A stretch of 33,326 nucleotides of DNA. Origin: Candidatus Rokuibacteriota bacterium (GTDB lineage Bacteria; Methylomirabilota; Methylomirabilia; Rokubacteriales; CSP1-6). Below, piece by piece: positions 23,184-31,679 of this stretch. The stretch spans positions 1 through 33,326 of the forward strand of contig VBPC01000120.1 of assembly GCA_005887895.1 (NCBI GenBank), written 5' to 3'. A model generated the notes under the pieces. That model did not search any database. It was not told the DNA's origin and worked only from the letters and a program-made list of their open reading frames with translations. The translations under genes and the position numbers were made by a program. The number at the start of each line of letters is the position of its first letter. Positions within the stretch are counted from its first letter, which is position 1.

Positions 23184-25529
23184 TCAAGCGCCGGTCGAGG
23201 CCCGCAGGCGGGCGACGACGCGTACGAGGTCGCTCGGCTCGACCGGCTTGGCGAGGTAGGCGTCGAAGCCGACGCGGCGCACGCGCTCCTCGTCGGGGTC
23301 GCCGGCGTAGGCCGTGACCGCGACGATGGGCGTGGCGGCCAGTCGCCGGTCCTTCACCGCGCGGAGCCGACGAAACAGATCGAAGCCGTCCTGTCCCGGC
23401 ATCCCCAGGTCGGTGACGACGACCGTCGGGCGCTCGGCGGCGACGAGGCGGAGGGCATCGGCCACGGTGCCGGTCGTCGTGACCCGGGCGCCGGCGGTAC
23501 GGAGCACGGTGCCGATGAAGTCCTGGGTGTCGGCGTCGTCGTCGACCACGAGAATCCGGGCGCCGGCCAGCCGGGTCGGACTGGCCTCCAGCGCCGCGCC
23601 GCTGTCCGCCGCGCGCTCCGTCTCGGCCGTGCCCGACGTCGCCACCGGCAGCGTCACCGTGAACGAGGCGCCGCGGCCGACGCCTTCGCTGCTCGCCGCC
23701 ACGCTGCCGCCGTGCAGGTCGACGAGCTGGCGCACGATGGCCAGCCCGATCCCGAGGCCACCGTGCCGGCGCGTCGTCGAGCTGTCGGCCTGGCGGAAGC
23801 GCTCGAAGACGTGCGGCAGGACCTCGGGATCGATGCCGATGCCGGTGTCGGTCACCGTCAGCGTCAGCGTCGCGCCGCGACGCCGCACGCGGACGTCGAC
23901 GCGGCCGCCCGGCTCCGTGAACTTGACCGCGTTGCTGACGAGGTTCCACACGACCTGATGCAACCGCTCGATGTCGGCGCTGACCGGCGGCACCCCGGCC
24001 TCGGCGTCGAGGTCGAGGGCGATCGTCCTGGCGACGGCGGTCGGGCGCATGCCGTCGAGGACGGCCCGGGTGACCTCGGCGAGATCGACCGGTCGCACGT
24101 CCAGTCGCACGCGGCCGGCCACCACGCGCGACATGTCGAGCAGATCGGAGATCAGCGCCATCTGCGCGCGACAGTTGCGCTCGATGATCTCCAGCGCGCG
24201 CTCGCGACGCTCGGGCTCCACGACCCCGGCTTGCATGAGGCGGACCCAGCCGAAGATCGAGTTGAGCGGCGTCCGCAGCTCGTGCGACAGGGTGGAGAGA
24301 AACTCGTCCTTGAGCCGGTTGGCCTCCTCGGCCTGGCGACGGGTCTCGCGCTCGCGCTCGATCAGCCGCGCCTGCTCCGTGATGTCGCGGACGATCTTGG
24401 AGGCGCCGACCACCTGGCCGTGCTCGTCACGGAGGGGGGAGAGCGTGACGGAGACGTCGAGGGGCCGGCCGTCCTTGCGCAGGCGCACGGTCCCGTAGTG
24501 CGACACGCGCTCGCCGCGCCCGATCGCCGCCAGCATCATCGCTTCCTCGGCCAGGCGATCGGGCGGAACGAGGACGGTGATCGAGCGGCCGATCATCTCG
24601 GCGGCCGGGTACCCGAACATCCGCTCGGCGCCGCCGTTCCACGAGGTGACGACGCCGGCCAGCGTCTTGCTGATGATGGCGTCGTCGGAGGAGTCGACGA
24701 TGGCCGCCAGCCGCTGCAGGCCCTGCTCGCCGAGGCGGCGCTGGCTGATGTCGTGGAAGACGATGACGGTGCCGAACAGCCGGCCGTCGTCGTGGATCGG
24801 CGCTCCGCTGTCGTCGATCGGCCGGGCCGTCCCGTCGCGGGCGATGAGGACCGTGTGGTTGGCCAGCCCCACGACGACACCTTCCCGCAGCACGCGCTCC
24901 ACCGGGTTCTCGGCCGGGCGCCCGGTCTGCTCGTTCACGAGCCGCATCACGTCGCGGAAGTCGCGCTCGACCGCCTCCCCCGTCGGCCACCCGGTGAGGG
25001 CCTCGGCGACCGGGTTCATGAACGTGACGCGCCCGCTGCCGTCGGTGGTGACGACGGCGTCGCCGATGCTGGCCAGCGTGATCTGCAGCAGGCGTTCGTG
25101 GCCCCGGATCTGCGCCTGGGCGGCCTTCTGCGCGGTGATGTCGCGCGCGATCTTCGAGATGCCGACGAGCTGGCCGCTGGCGGCGACGATGGGCGACAGC
25201 GTCACCGAGACGTCGATGCGGGCGCCGTCCTTTCGCACCCGCACGGTCTCGTAGTGGTCGATGCGCCCGCCCGCCTTGATACGGCGCTGGAAGTCGTCCT
25301 CCTCGGCGAGGCGCTCGGGCGGGAAGATCACCGTGACCGGCCGGCCGACCATCTCCCGCGCCCCGTAGCCGAACATCCGCTCGGCCGCGGGGTTCCAGGA
25401 CATGACGACGCCCTCGAGCGTCTTGGTCACGATCGCGTCGTCGGACGAGCGAATGATGGCGGCGAGCGTCGGCGCGTCGAGCTCGGCCGCGGCCGGCGGC
25501 GGGTCGTCGGGCGGTCTGGGCTGACTCAA
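23184..25529 (-). CDS. Hybrid sensor histidine kinase with three PAS domains
   Basis: A 781-residue soluble kinase. Three PAS domains (about residues 22-135, 150-265 and 275-395), each with MFGY or related core and PAC segments (IARDITAQ, VFHDISQRR, IVRDITEQ). A coiled linker follows, then HisKA with STLSHELRTPLNSI (phosphorylated His), and an HATPase with N-box (WNLVSNAVKF), G1 (DTGIGI) and G2 (GGLGIGLAI). The C-terminal receiver (~660-775) has DDDADTQD and the phospho-acceptor Asp in VVVTDLGMPG. No membrane segment, so it senses a cytoplasmic signal, perhaps redox or ligand bound to PAS. The start is TTG. No separate response regulator is nearby, so its output partner is unknown. Confidence 0.93.
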   Translation of the reverse strand: MSQPRPPDDPPPAAAELDAPTLAAIIRSSDDAIVTKTLEGVVMSWNPAAERMFGYGAREMVGRPVTVIFPPERLAEEDDFQRRIKAGGRIDHYETVRVRKDGARIDVSVTLSPIVAASGQLVGISKIARDITAQKAAQAQIRGHERLLQITLASIGDAVVTTDGSGRVTFMNPVAEALTGWPTGEAVERDFRDVMRLVNEQTGRPAENPVERVLREGVVVGLANHTVLIARDGTARPIDDSGAPIHDDGRLFGTVIVFHDISQRRLGEQGLQRLAAIVDSSDDAIISKTLAGVVTSWNGGAERMFGYPAAEMIGRSITVLVPPDRLAEEAMMLAAIGRGERVSHYGTVRLRKDGRPLDVSVTLSPLRDEHGQVVGASKIVRDITEQARLIERERETRRQAEEANRLKDEFLSTLSHELRTPLNSIFGWVRLMQAGVVEPERRERALEIIERNCRAQMALISDLLDMSRVVAGRVRLDVRPVDLAEVTRAVLDGMRPTAVARTIALDLDAEAGVPPVSADIERLHQVVWNLVSNAVKFTEPGGRVDVRVRRRGATLTLTVTDTGIGIDPEVLPHVFERFRQADSSTTRRHGGLGIGLAIVRQLVDLHGGSVAASSEGVGRGASFTVTLPVATSGTAETERAADSGAALEASPTRLAGARILVVDDDADTQDFIGTVLRTAGARVTTTGTVADALRLVAAERPTVVVTDLGMPGQDGFDLFRRLRAVKDRRLAATPIVAVTAYAGDPDEERVRRVGFDAYLAKPVEPSDLVRVVARLRASTGA

Positions 25530-25658
25530 CAGGCGGCAGTCTCCCCGACCCCCGCGGACCGGTCAAGCGCGGAAATCGAGCCGGCCGACGCGCGACGACC
25601 GGCAGCGGTTGCGCCCCCGGGGAGCGGGTGATAGCGTGACGGCGTTCAAGGAGGCCCC

Positions 25659-26702
25659 ATGGCTGCCACGCTCACGTCCAAGCGCTTCACGGTGCGGGAC
25701 GACACGGACGCGATCGAGCTGGCGTTCGACAAGGGCTGGTCGGACGGGCTCCCCGTCGTGCCGCCCACCGAGGCCCGCGTCCGGGCGATGCTCGACGCCG
25801 TCCGGCTCGAGCCGCCGCAGCAGGTGGCGTTCATCCGGGACCGCGCGGTGTCGATCACCGCCGAGAAGGTCGCGATCAACGCCGTCATGGCCGGCTGCAA
25901 GTCGGAGTACATGCCGGTCGTCGTCGCCGCCGTCGAGGCGATCGGCGATCCGCGCTGGAGCTACCACGGGCCCGGCACCTCGACCGGTGGCGCCGGCGTG
26001 CTGATGATCGTCAACGGCCCGATCGCCGGCCGCCTCGACGTGAACGCGGGCGACAACCTGTTCGGCCCCGGCTGGCGCGCGAACCTCACCATCGGCCGCG
26101 CCGTGCGGCTGGTCATGCGCAACGTGTGCGGCTCGCGGCCCGGCACGCTCGACCGCGGCACGCTCGGTCATCCCGGCAAGCTCTCGTACGTGATCGCCGA
26201 GAACGAGGCGGAGAGTCCGTGGACGCCCCTGCACGTCGAGCGCGGCTTCCGCCCCGAGCAGTCGACGGTGACCGTGGTCGCCTCCGATGCGCCGCACCAG
26301 TTCTACAACCAGCTCTCGAACACCGCCGAGGGCGTGCTGACCACGCTGGCCGACGACATGCGCATCTCCGGTACCGTGATGGGCCAGTCGACCTACGTCG
26401 TCGTCCTCGCCGGCGAGCACATGCGGACGATTGCCGCCGACGGCTGGGACAAGAAGCGGATCCGCCAGTTCCTGTTCGACGCCACGCAGAACTCCTACGC
26501 CCATCTCAAGCGCACGCAGCGGATGTCGGGCGACATCGCTCCCGGCGACGAGCAGAAGATGCGCCCGCTGGTCGCCTCGCCCGACGACATCTTCGTCGTG
26601 GCGGCCGGCGGCCGGGCCGGCGCCTTCTCGTGCTACATCCCCGGCTGGGGCAGTGCCAAGTCCTCGCAGGCCGTGACGAAGCAGGTCAAGGAGACCTCAT
26701 GA
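25659..26702 (+). CDS. Protein of unknown function, stand-alone form of the UGSC partner domain
   Basis: A 347-residue cytosolic-type protein (no signal peptide, no membrane helix), with AAGGAGG before the ATG. It is homologous to residues ~195-496 of the fused UGSC protein. Shared stretches include GWSDGLPVVPPTEARV, LMIVNGPIAGRL, IGRAVRLVMRNV and LGHPGKLSYVIAENEAESPW. It carries extra Cys residues (AGCKSE, RNVCGSR) that the fused form lacks, and a C-terminal extension with SGDIAPGDEQK. The stop overlaps the ATG of the UGSC selenoprotein gene, and the fusion elsewhere in the window makes a direct physical or functional partnership likely. I do not recognise a fold or enzyme motif. Function unknown. 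Confidence 0.85.
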   Translation: MAATLTSKRFTVRDDTDAIELAFDKGWSDGLPVVPPTEARVRAMLDAVRLEPPQQVAFIRDRAVSITAEKVAINAVMAGCKSEYMPVVVAAVEAIGDPRWSYHGPGTSTGGAGVLMIVNGPIAGRLDVNAGDNLFGPGWRANLTIGRAVRLVMRNVCGSRPGTLDRGTLGHPGKLSYVIAENEAESPWTPLHVERGFRPEQSTVTVVASDAPHQFYNQLSNTAEGVLTTLADDMRISGTVMGQSTYVVVLAGEHMRTIAADGWDKKRIRQFLFDATQNSYAHLKRTQRMSGDIAPGDEQKMRPLVASPDDIFVVAAGGRAGAFSCYIPGWGSAKSSQAVTKQVKETS

Positions 26703-27229
26703 TGGAGATCCTGGATCCCACCACCGAGGCGGCGACGCAGACCATCGCGTGGGCGCCGCGGCCGACCGCGCTGACCGGCAAGCGCGTCGCGCTGATCGAG
26801 AACACGAAGTTCAACTCCGACAAGCTGCTGGTCAAGATCGGCGACCTCCTCAAGGAGGAGTACGGCGTGGCCGAGTGGCGCCTCTACCACAAGCACAACG
26901 CCAGCGTGCCCGCCCACCCCGAGATCATCGCCGAGATCGAGACGTCGGCCGATGTCGTGGTGGCCGGGATCGGCGATTGAGGGTCGTGCTCGTCGGGCAG
27001 TGTGCTCGACGGAATCCTGCTGGAAAAGCACGGCAAGCCCTCGGCGTCGATCGTGACGGACGTGTTCGAGGTGACCGGGCGCGCCATGGCCGAGCAGTGG
27101 GGCCAGCCGCACTACCGGTTCCTCGCGATGCCGCACCCCATCGCCAACCTCACCGAGGCGCAGCTCGAGCAGCGCGCGCGTGAGATCGTGCCCGAGATCG
27201 TCAAGCTCTTGATGACGGGCCAGGAATAG
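26699..27229 (+). CDS. UGSC-family selenoprotein (stand-alone)
   Basis: A 176-residue protein with selenocysteine encoded by the in-frame TGA at 26978-26980 (residue 94). Before it: LIENTKFNSDKLL and VVVAGIGD. After it: GSC, then SIVTDVFEV and LAMPHPIANLTEAQ. NxKxNxDxLL before the Sec and PHP after it are also found in the fused homologue. U-G-S-C resembles a CxxC redox motif, so a selenium-dependent redox role is an inference; the family function is not known to me. GGAG lies before the start. Two ATGs (26699, 26702) follow it, and the first overlaps the partner gene's stop. If TGA were a real stop, translation would end after 93 residues, losing the conserved second half. Confidence 0.88.
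26991..27011 (+). promoter_or_regulatory. Bacterial SECIS-like hairpin of the stand-alone UGSC gene
   Basis: CGTCGGGCA (26991-26999) pairs with TGCTCGACG (27003-27011) through 9 pairs including one G-U, leaving loop GTG. The stem begins 11 nt and the loop 20 nt after the UGA, exactly as in the other UGSC gene, while the stem sequence differs by compensatory changes. Confidence 0.8.
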
Positions 27230-28206
27230 CGCCTACGTCGTACGCGTCACCCTGGTGGTGCCGGAACCGGCACCTGCAGACGTTGTGGGCGGTCGTGCGG
27301 CGGCGCGCGGTGCGCGGCGTGACGCGCGAGCGTCTGGCCACGCCCGACGGCGACTTCGTCGACCTCGACTGGCTGCCGGGGCCAGTCGGCGGGCCGCTGC
27401 TCCTCCTTCTCCACGGGCTCGAGGGGGGCGCCCGCTCGCACTACGTCGCCGGCCTGTTCGGGCTGGCCCGCGCGCGCGGCTGGCGGGCCGCCGTGCTGTG
27501 GTTTCGCTCGTGCAGCGGCGAGCTGAACCGCCTGCCGCGGTTCTACCACTCCGGCGACACCGGCGACCTCGACTGGGTCGTCCGCTCGCTGATCGAGCGC
27601 GAGCCCCACCTGCGGGTCGGCGCCGTCGGCATCTCGATCGGCGGCAACGTGCTCCTCAAGTGGCTCGGCGAGCAGGGCGACGCGACGCCGAAGGCGCTGG
27701 CCGCTGCCGTCGCGATCTCGGTGCCGTTCGATCTCGCCGCCTGCGCGCGCGTGATGGATCAGGGCTTCCAGAAGGCCGTCTACACGGCCAGCTTCATGCG
27801 CTCATTCCACGCCAAGACGCGCGCGAAGGCGCGGGCGTATCCCGGTTTCGTCGACGTGGCGGCCGCCCTGCGCGCCCGCACGTTCGCGGAGTACGACCGC
27901 GCGGTGACGGCGCCGCTGCATGGCTTCGCCGACGAGATGGACTACTGGCGGCGCGCGAGCTGCCGGCCGTACCTCGCGCAGGTGCGGCGGCCGACGTTGC
28001 TGATCAGCGCGGTCGACGATCCGTTCATCCCCGCGAGCAGCCTGCCCGATCCGGCCACGCTGCCGGAATGCGTGCAGGCGGAGTTCGTCCGGCACGGCGG
28101 CCACGTCGGCTTCGTCGAGGGCCCACCGTGGCGCACGACGTCGTGGGCCGAACGGCGGGCGGTGCAGTTCCTCGCCTCCGTGCTCGCGCTCGGCGCCGCC
28201 TGCTAG
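27226..28206 (+). CDS. YheT-like alpha/beta hydrolase
   Basis: A hydrolase of the YheT/ABHD1-3 group. The N-terminal family motif WWCRNRHLQTLW (27253-27288) is present, followed by LLLLHGLEGGARSHYV (oxyanion strand), GAVGISIGGNVLLKWL (nucleophile Ser in GISIGG), SAVDDPFIP (acid Asp) and RHGGHVGFVEG (base His). The conventional TTG start at 27283 would cut off the N-terminal motif. No other usual start exists in frame after the stop at 27181. An ATA at 27226, overlapping the UGSC stop as ATAG, would restore a full-length 326-residue protein. A hairpin (GGTGCCGG/CCGGCACC, 27257-27274) sits inside that 5' part. It is the hydrolase of the second UGSC operon. Confidence 0.85.
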   Translation: MAPTSYASPWWCRNRHLQTLWAVVRRRAVRGVTRERLATPDGDFVDLDWLPGPVGGPLLLLLHGLEGGARSHYVAGLFGLARARGWRAAVLWFRSCSGELNRLPRFYHSGDTGDLDWVVRSLIEREPHLRVGAVGISIGGNVLLKWLGEQGDATPKALAAAVAISVPFDLAACARVMDQGFQKAVYTASFMRSFHAKTRAKARAYPGFVDVAAALRARTFAEYDRAVTAPLHGFADEMDYWRRASCRPYLAQVRRPTLLISAVDDPFIPASSLPDPATLPECVQAEFVRHGGHVGFVEGPPWRTTSWAERRAVQFLASVLALGAAC

Positions 28207-28207
28207 C

Positions 28208-29491
28208 ATGAGCGGCCCGCGCCGCGACGCCTATGGCCTGCCCGTCACCACCGCCGTGCCCGCCGCGCTGGAGACCTACGACCGCGCGGTGCGCGCGCTG
28301 CTCGGCTGGGAGTCGACCGCCCTCGACCTCTTCCGGGCGGCCGCCGCTGCCGACCCCGGCCTCGCCCTCGCCCACGCGGGCGCGGCCGTCTGCCTCTTCC
28401 TCGAGGAGCGGTTCGCCGAGACGCGCGAGGCGACCGAGGCGGCCCGCGCCGCCGCCGCCGTCCTGCCCGAGCGCGAGCGGGGCCACGTGGAGGCCCTGAC
28501 GCTGTGGACGTCCGGCAAGATGGACGACGCGGTGGAGGCGATGCGCGCGCACCTGGCGACCTTCCCGCGCGACGTCATGGTGTTCCAGCGCCTCTACTAC
28601 ATCTACTTCTGGCAGGGGCGCTTCCCCGACATGCTGGCGCTGACGCAGGCGATGCTCCCGCAGTATCCCGGCGACTCCTTCGCGCTGGGCCTGCACGCCT
28701 TCGCGCTGGAGGAGGACGGCCGCTGCCCCGAGGCCGTACGCACGGCGGAGGCGGCGCTCACGCTGAATCCGCGCGACGCCTGGGCGGTGCACGCCCTCGC
28801 CCACGCCCTCTACGAGTCGGCCGACTTCGACAGCGGCGTGACGCGCCTGCCGCCGGCCATTCATCCCTGCCGGGGTCTGAACTGGTTCAAGAACCACCTG
28901 CTGTGGCACCTGGCGCTGCTGCACTTCGCGCGCGGCGAGTACGCGCGGGTGGCCACGCTGTCGCGCACGGTGTTCGAGCGGACGCCCTCGGCGATCGCCG
29001 GGGACCTGCACGATTCGATCTCGCTCCTGTGGCGGCTCGAGCTGGCCGGCCGGCCGATGGCCGAGCGCTGGCAGCCCTTCACCGCGATCGCCCGCGAGCG
29101 CATCAACCGCCTGGGCCTGCACTTCCACGTGGCCCACGTGACGATGGCGCTGGCCGGCGGCGGCGACTGGGCCAGCGCCGACAAGCACCTGGCGCTCGTA
29201 CGCGAGCGCGCGCCCAAGGACCGCACCGGGCTGATGGGCGACGTGCTGGCGCCGCTGCTCGAAGGCCTGCAGGCCTTCGCGGCGCGCGACTATGCGCGGG
29301 CGGTGGCCCGCCTGGAGCCGCTGCGGCCGCGGATCGTCGAGCTGGGCGGCAGCCGCGCCCAGCGCGACGTGTTCCACGACACGCTGTTCGAGGCCGCGTT
29401 TCGCGCCGGCGACGCCGAGCGCGCCGGCCGCTTCCTGGTCGAGCGGCTCGCCCGCCGGCCCGATCACTTCTGGCGCACGCGCGCGGCGTGA
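28208..29491 (+). CDS. TTC38-like tetratricopeptide repeat protein
   Basis: A 427-residue, all-helical cytosolic protein related to the TTC38 group. TPR-type pairs run along its length, for example ALDLFRAAAAADPGLALAHA, PGDSFALGLHAFALEEDGRC and DAWAVHALAHALYESADF, then FKNHLLWHLALLHFARGEYA, which is the most characteristic stretch of the family. The ATG lies 1 nt after the upstream stop. No catalytic motif is seen. TTC38 proteins have no assigned biochemical role that I know of; a scaffold or helper function is likely. Confidence 0.82.
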   Translation: MSGPRRDAYGLPVTTAVPAALETYDRAVRALLGWESTALDLFRAAAAADPGLALAHAGAAVCLFLEERFAETREATEAARAAAAVLPERERGHVEALTLWTSGKMDDAVEAMRAHLATFPRDVMVFQRLYYIYFWQGRFPDMLALTQAMLPQYPGDSFALGLHAFALEEDGRCPEAVRTAEAALTLNPRDAWAVHALAHALYESADFDSGVTRLPPAIHPCRGLNWFKNHLLWHLALLHFARGEYARVATLSRTVFERTPSAIAGDLHDSISLLWRLELAGRPMAERWQPFTAIARERINRLGLHFHVAHVTMALAGGGDWASADKHLALVRERAPKDRTGLMGDVLAPLLEGLQAFAARDYARAVARLEPLRPRIVELGGSRAQRDVFHDTLFEAAFRAGDAERAGRFLVERLARRPDHFWRTRAA

Positions 29492-30156
29492 CCCGCCCGC
29501 CCGCGGTCGCCGTCATGGCGAAGGTGCCGGGGGCGACGCCGGTGAAGTCGCGCCTGCACGGCGCGCTCACCCCGGAGCGCGCCACCGCGCTCTATCGCTG
29601 CTTCCTCCTCGACCGGCTCGACGCGCTGGCGGCCGTGCCGGACGTCGCGCGGGTGATCGCGTTCAGCCCGGCCGAGGCGCGTGCGCGGATGGCCGCGCTG
29701 GCGCCGCCGGGCTTCCGCCTGCTCGCCCAGCAGGGGGACGATCTCGGCGCGCGCCTGACGCGTCTCTTCGCCCGCCTCCTCGCCGACGGCCACCGCGGCG
29801 CGCTGGCGGTGGACAGCGACAGTCCCACGCTGCCGATGGCGTACGTGGCCGAGGCGGCGGGGGCGCTCGTCCGGGCCGAGGCCGACGTGGTCATCGGCCC
29901 CAGTGACGACGGTGGCTACTACCTGATCGGCGTGCGGGCGCCGCAGCCGCGGTTGTTCGACGCGGTGCCGTGGTCGACGCCGGAGACTCGCGCGGCGACC
30001 ATGGCGCGCGCGCGCCAGCTCGGCCTGTCCGTCAGGATGCTGCCGCCGTGGTTCGACGTCGACACCGAGGCCGACCTGCGTCGGCTGCGGGCCGACCTGG
30101 CCGGCCGGGCGACGCCGGCGCGCACGGCGGCGTTCGTGAGGACGATCGCGTGCTGA
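29488..30156 (+). CDS. TIGR04282/DUF2064-family glycosyltransferase
   Basis: A 222-residue nucleotidyl/glycosyltransferase-fold protein. VMAKVPGATPVKSRL is the nucleotide-binding loop with Lys/Arg. ALAVDSDSPTLP carries the metal-binding DxD-like acidic pair, and VIGPSDDGGYYLIG is the signature strand-loop. PWSTPETRAATMARARQLGL and PPWFDVDTEADL are typical ends. Annotated relatives are named arsenosugar biosynthesis glycosyltransferases, but no arsenic gene is present here, so the acceptor is unknown. The GTG start overlaps the TPR gene stop (GTGA). Confidence 0.85.
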   Translation: MTRPPAVAVMAKVPGATPVKSRLHGALTPERATALYRCFLLDRLDALAAVPDVARVIAFSPAEARARMAALAPPGFRLLAQQGDDLGARLTRLFARLLADGHRGALAVDSDSPTLPMAYVAEAAGALVRAEADVVIGPSDDGGYYLIGVRAPQPRLFDAVPWSTPETRAATMARARQLGLSVRMLPPWFDVDTEADLRRLRADLAGRATPARTAAFVRTIAC

Positions 30157-31679
30157 GGCGGTCTCCGCCGGCTCGTCTGGCCCTCGTCGCCGTGCTCCTG
30201 CTGGCGGCGTGCGCGGCGCCGCTGCGGCCGCTGGGGCCGCTGGCGGTGCCCGAGGCGCACCTCACGCTGCTGCAGGTCAACGACGTCTACACGCTCGACC
30301 CGGTCGACGAGGGACGTCGGGGCGGCTTCGCGCGGCTGGCCACGCTGGTGCAGCGCATCCGCGCCGGGAACCCGGCCACCCTGTTCTTGCTGGCCGGCGA
30401 CACGATCTCACCCTCGGTGGCCTCGACGCTGCTGCGGGGCGAGCAGATGATCGCCGGGCTCAATGCCGTCGGTCTCGATCTGGCGACGTTCGGCAACCAC
30501 GAGTTCGACTTCGGGCCGGCCGTCCTCGGCGAGCGCATGCGCGAGTCGGCGTTTCCGTGGACGTCGGCCAACGTGCTCGACCACCGCTCGGGCCGCCCGT
30601 TCGGCGGCGCCTCGCCCGCGGTCGCCCTCACGCTGGCCGGCGTGCGGGTCGGCCTGTTCGGCCTCACGACGGCCGACACCGCGCGCTCGTCGAGCCCGGG
30701 GCCAGACGTCGACATCCGCGAGCCGCTCGCCGCCGGGCGCGCGACCAGCGCCGAGCTGCGTCGCCGGGGCGCCCAGCTCGTCGTCGCGCTCACGCACCAG
30801 CACATGAGCGCCGACCGCGAGCTGGCCGCGACCGCCGACGTCGACGTCGTGCTCGGCGGCCACGAGCACGAGCCGCTGGTGGCCGAGGAGGGCAGCGCCC
30901 TCATCACCAAGGCCGGCTCCGACGCCCGCTATCTCGTGGAGGTCGACCTCTGGTTCGGTACTGACGGCCGGCTGCGCGAGCGGTCGTGGACGTTTCACGA
31001 GGTGAGCGCCCGCCTGCCCGACGATCCCCGCGTGGCTGCGCTCGTGCGGAGCTACGCCGAGCGGCTGGGTCGCGAGCTCGACGTGGTCGTCGGTCACACG
31101 ACGGTGCCGCTGGAGGCGCGCCGGACGCCCCTGCGCACGCGCGAGAGCAACCTCGCCGACTTCGTCGCCGACGCCATGCGCACGCGCCTGAGGACCGACG
31201 TCGCGCTGCTGAACGGTGGCGGCATCCGCTCCGACCGCATCATGCCAGCGGGGCCGCTCACGCGACGCGACGTGGCCGCGCTGCTGCCGTTCGGCAACGT
31301 GGTCGTCACGCTGGAGCTGACGGGACGCGAGTTGCGCGAGGCGCTCGAGCAGGGCATGAGCCGGCTGGAGCGCGAGGGGGGCGGCTTCCTGCAGGTCTCC
31401 GGTCTGGCGCTGACCTTCGATCCGTCGCGGCCGGCGGGCCAGCGCGTCGTCGCGCTCGAGATCGCCGGCGCGGCGCTCGATCCGCAGCGCCGCTACACCG
31501 CGGCGGTCGTCGACTACGTCGCCAACGGCGGCGACGGCGTCACCGCCTTCCGCACCGCCCGCGTGACGACCGACGCCGCCAGCGGCCCCCTCCTCGCCGA
31601 CGTCCTCCTCCAAGCCGTCGCCTCCCGCGGCACGATCTCGCCGCAGGTGGACGGCCGCCTCCGCGCGGTCGCTCGCTGA
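30150..31679 (+). CDS. 5'-nucleotidase/UshA-like lipoprotein
   Basis: A 509-residue exported metallophosphoesterase. GTG 30150 overlaps the upstream gene by 7 nt and starts a lipoprotein signal (LALVAVLLLAAC, lipobox LAAC). The N-terminal calcineurin-like domain has LLQVNDVYTLDP, LAGDTISPS, FGNHEFDFG, ALTHQHMSAD and GGHEHEP, which supply the two-metal ligands. The C-terminal domain has ESNLADFVADAMR, LLNGGGIRSD (substrate-binding loop) and DYVANGGDG. It likely hydrolyses periplasmic nucleotides or nucleotide sugars to nucleoside and phosphate. The usual metal-binding DxH of strand 1 appears as NDV, so part of one metal site may be altered. Last gene of the + operon. Confidence 0.88.
   Translation: MLRRSPPARLALVAVLLLAACAAPLRPLGPLAVPEAHLTLLQVNDVYTLDPVDEGRRGGFARLATLVQRIRAGNPATLFLLAGDTISPSVASTLLRGEQMIAGLNAVGLDLATFGNHEFDFGPAVLGERMRESAFPWTSANVLDHRSGRPFGGASPAVALTLAGVRVGLFGLTTADTARSSSPGPDVDIREPLAAGRATSAELRRRGAQLVVALTHQHMSADRELAATADVDVVLGGHEHEPLVAEEGSALITKAGSDARYLVEVDLWFGTDGRLRERSWTFHEVSARLPDDPRVAALVRSYAERLGRELDVVVGHTTVPLEARRTPLRTRESNLADFVADAMRTRLRTDVALLNGGGIRSDRIMPAGPLTRRDVAALLPFGNVVVTLELTGRELREALEQGMSRLEREGGGFLQVSGLALTFDPSRPAGQRVVALEIAGAALDPQRRYTAAVVDYVANGGDGVTAFRTARVTTDAASGPLLADVLLQAVASRGTISPQVDGRLRAVAR

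Noticed and set aside
27257-27274. GGTGCCGG/CCGGCACC hairpin as a terminator after the UGSC gene
   Set aside because: It falls within the conserved N-terminal motif of the YheT-like hydrolase, so coding constraint explains it at least as well, and there is no T run.
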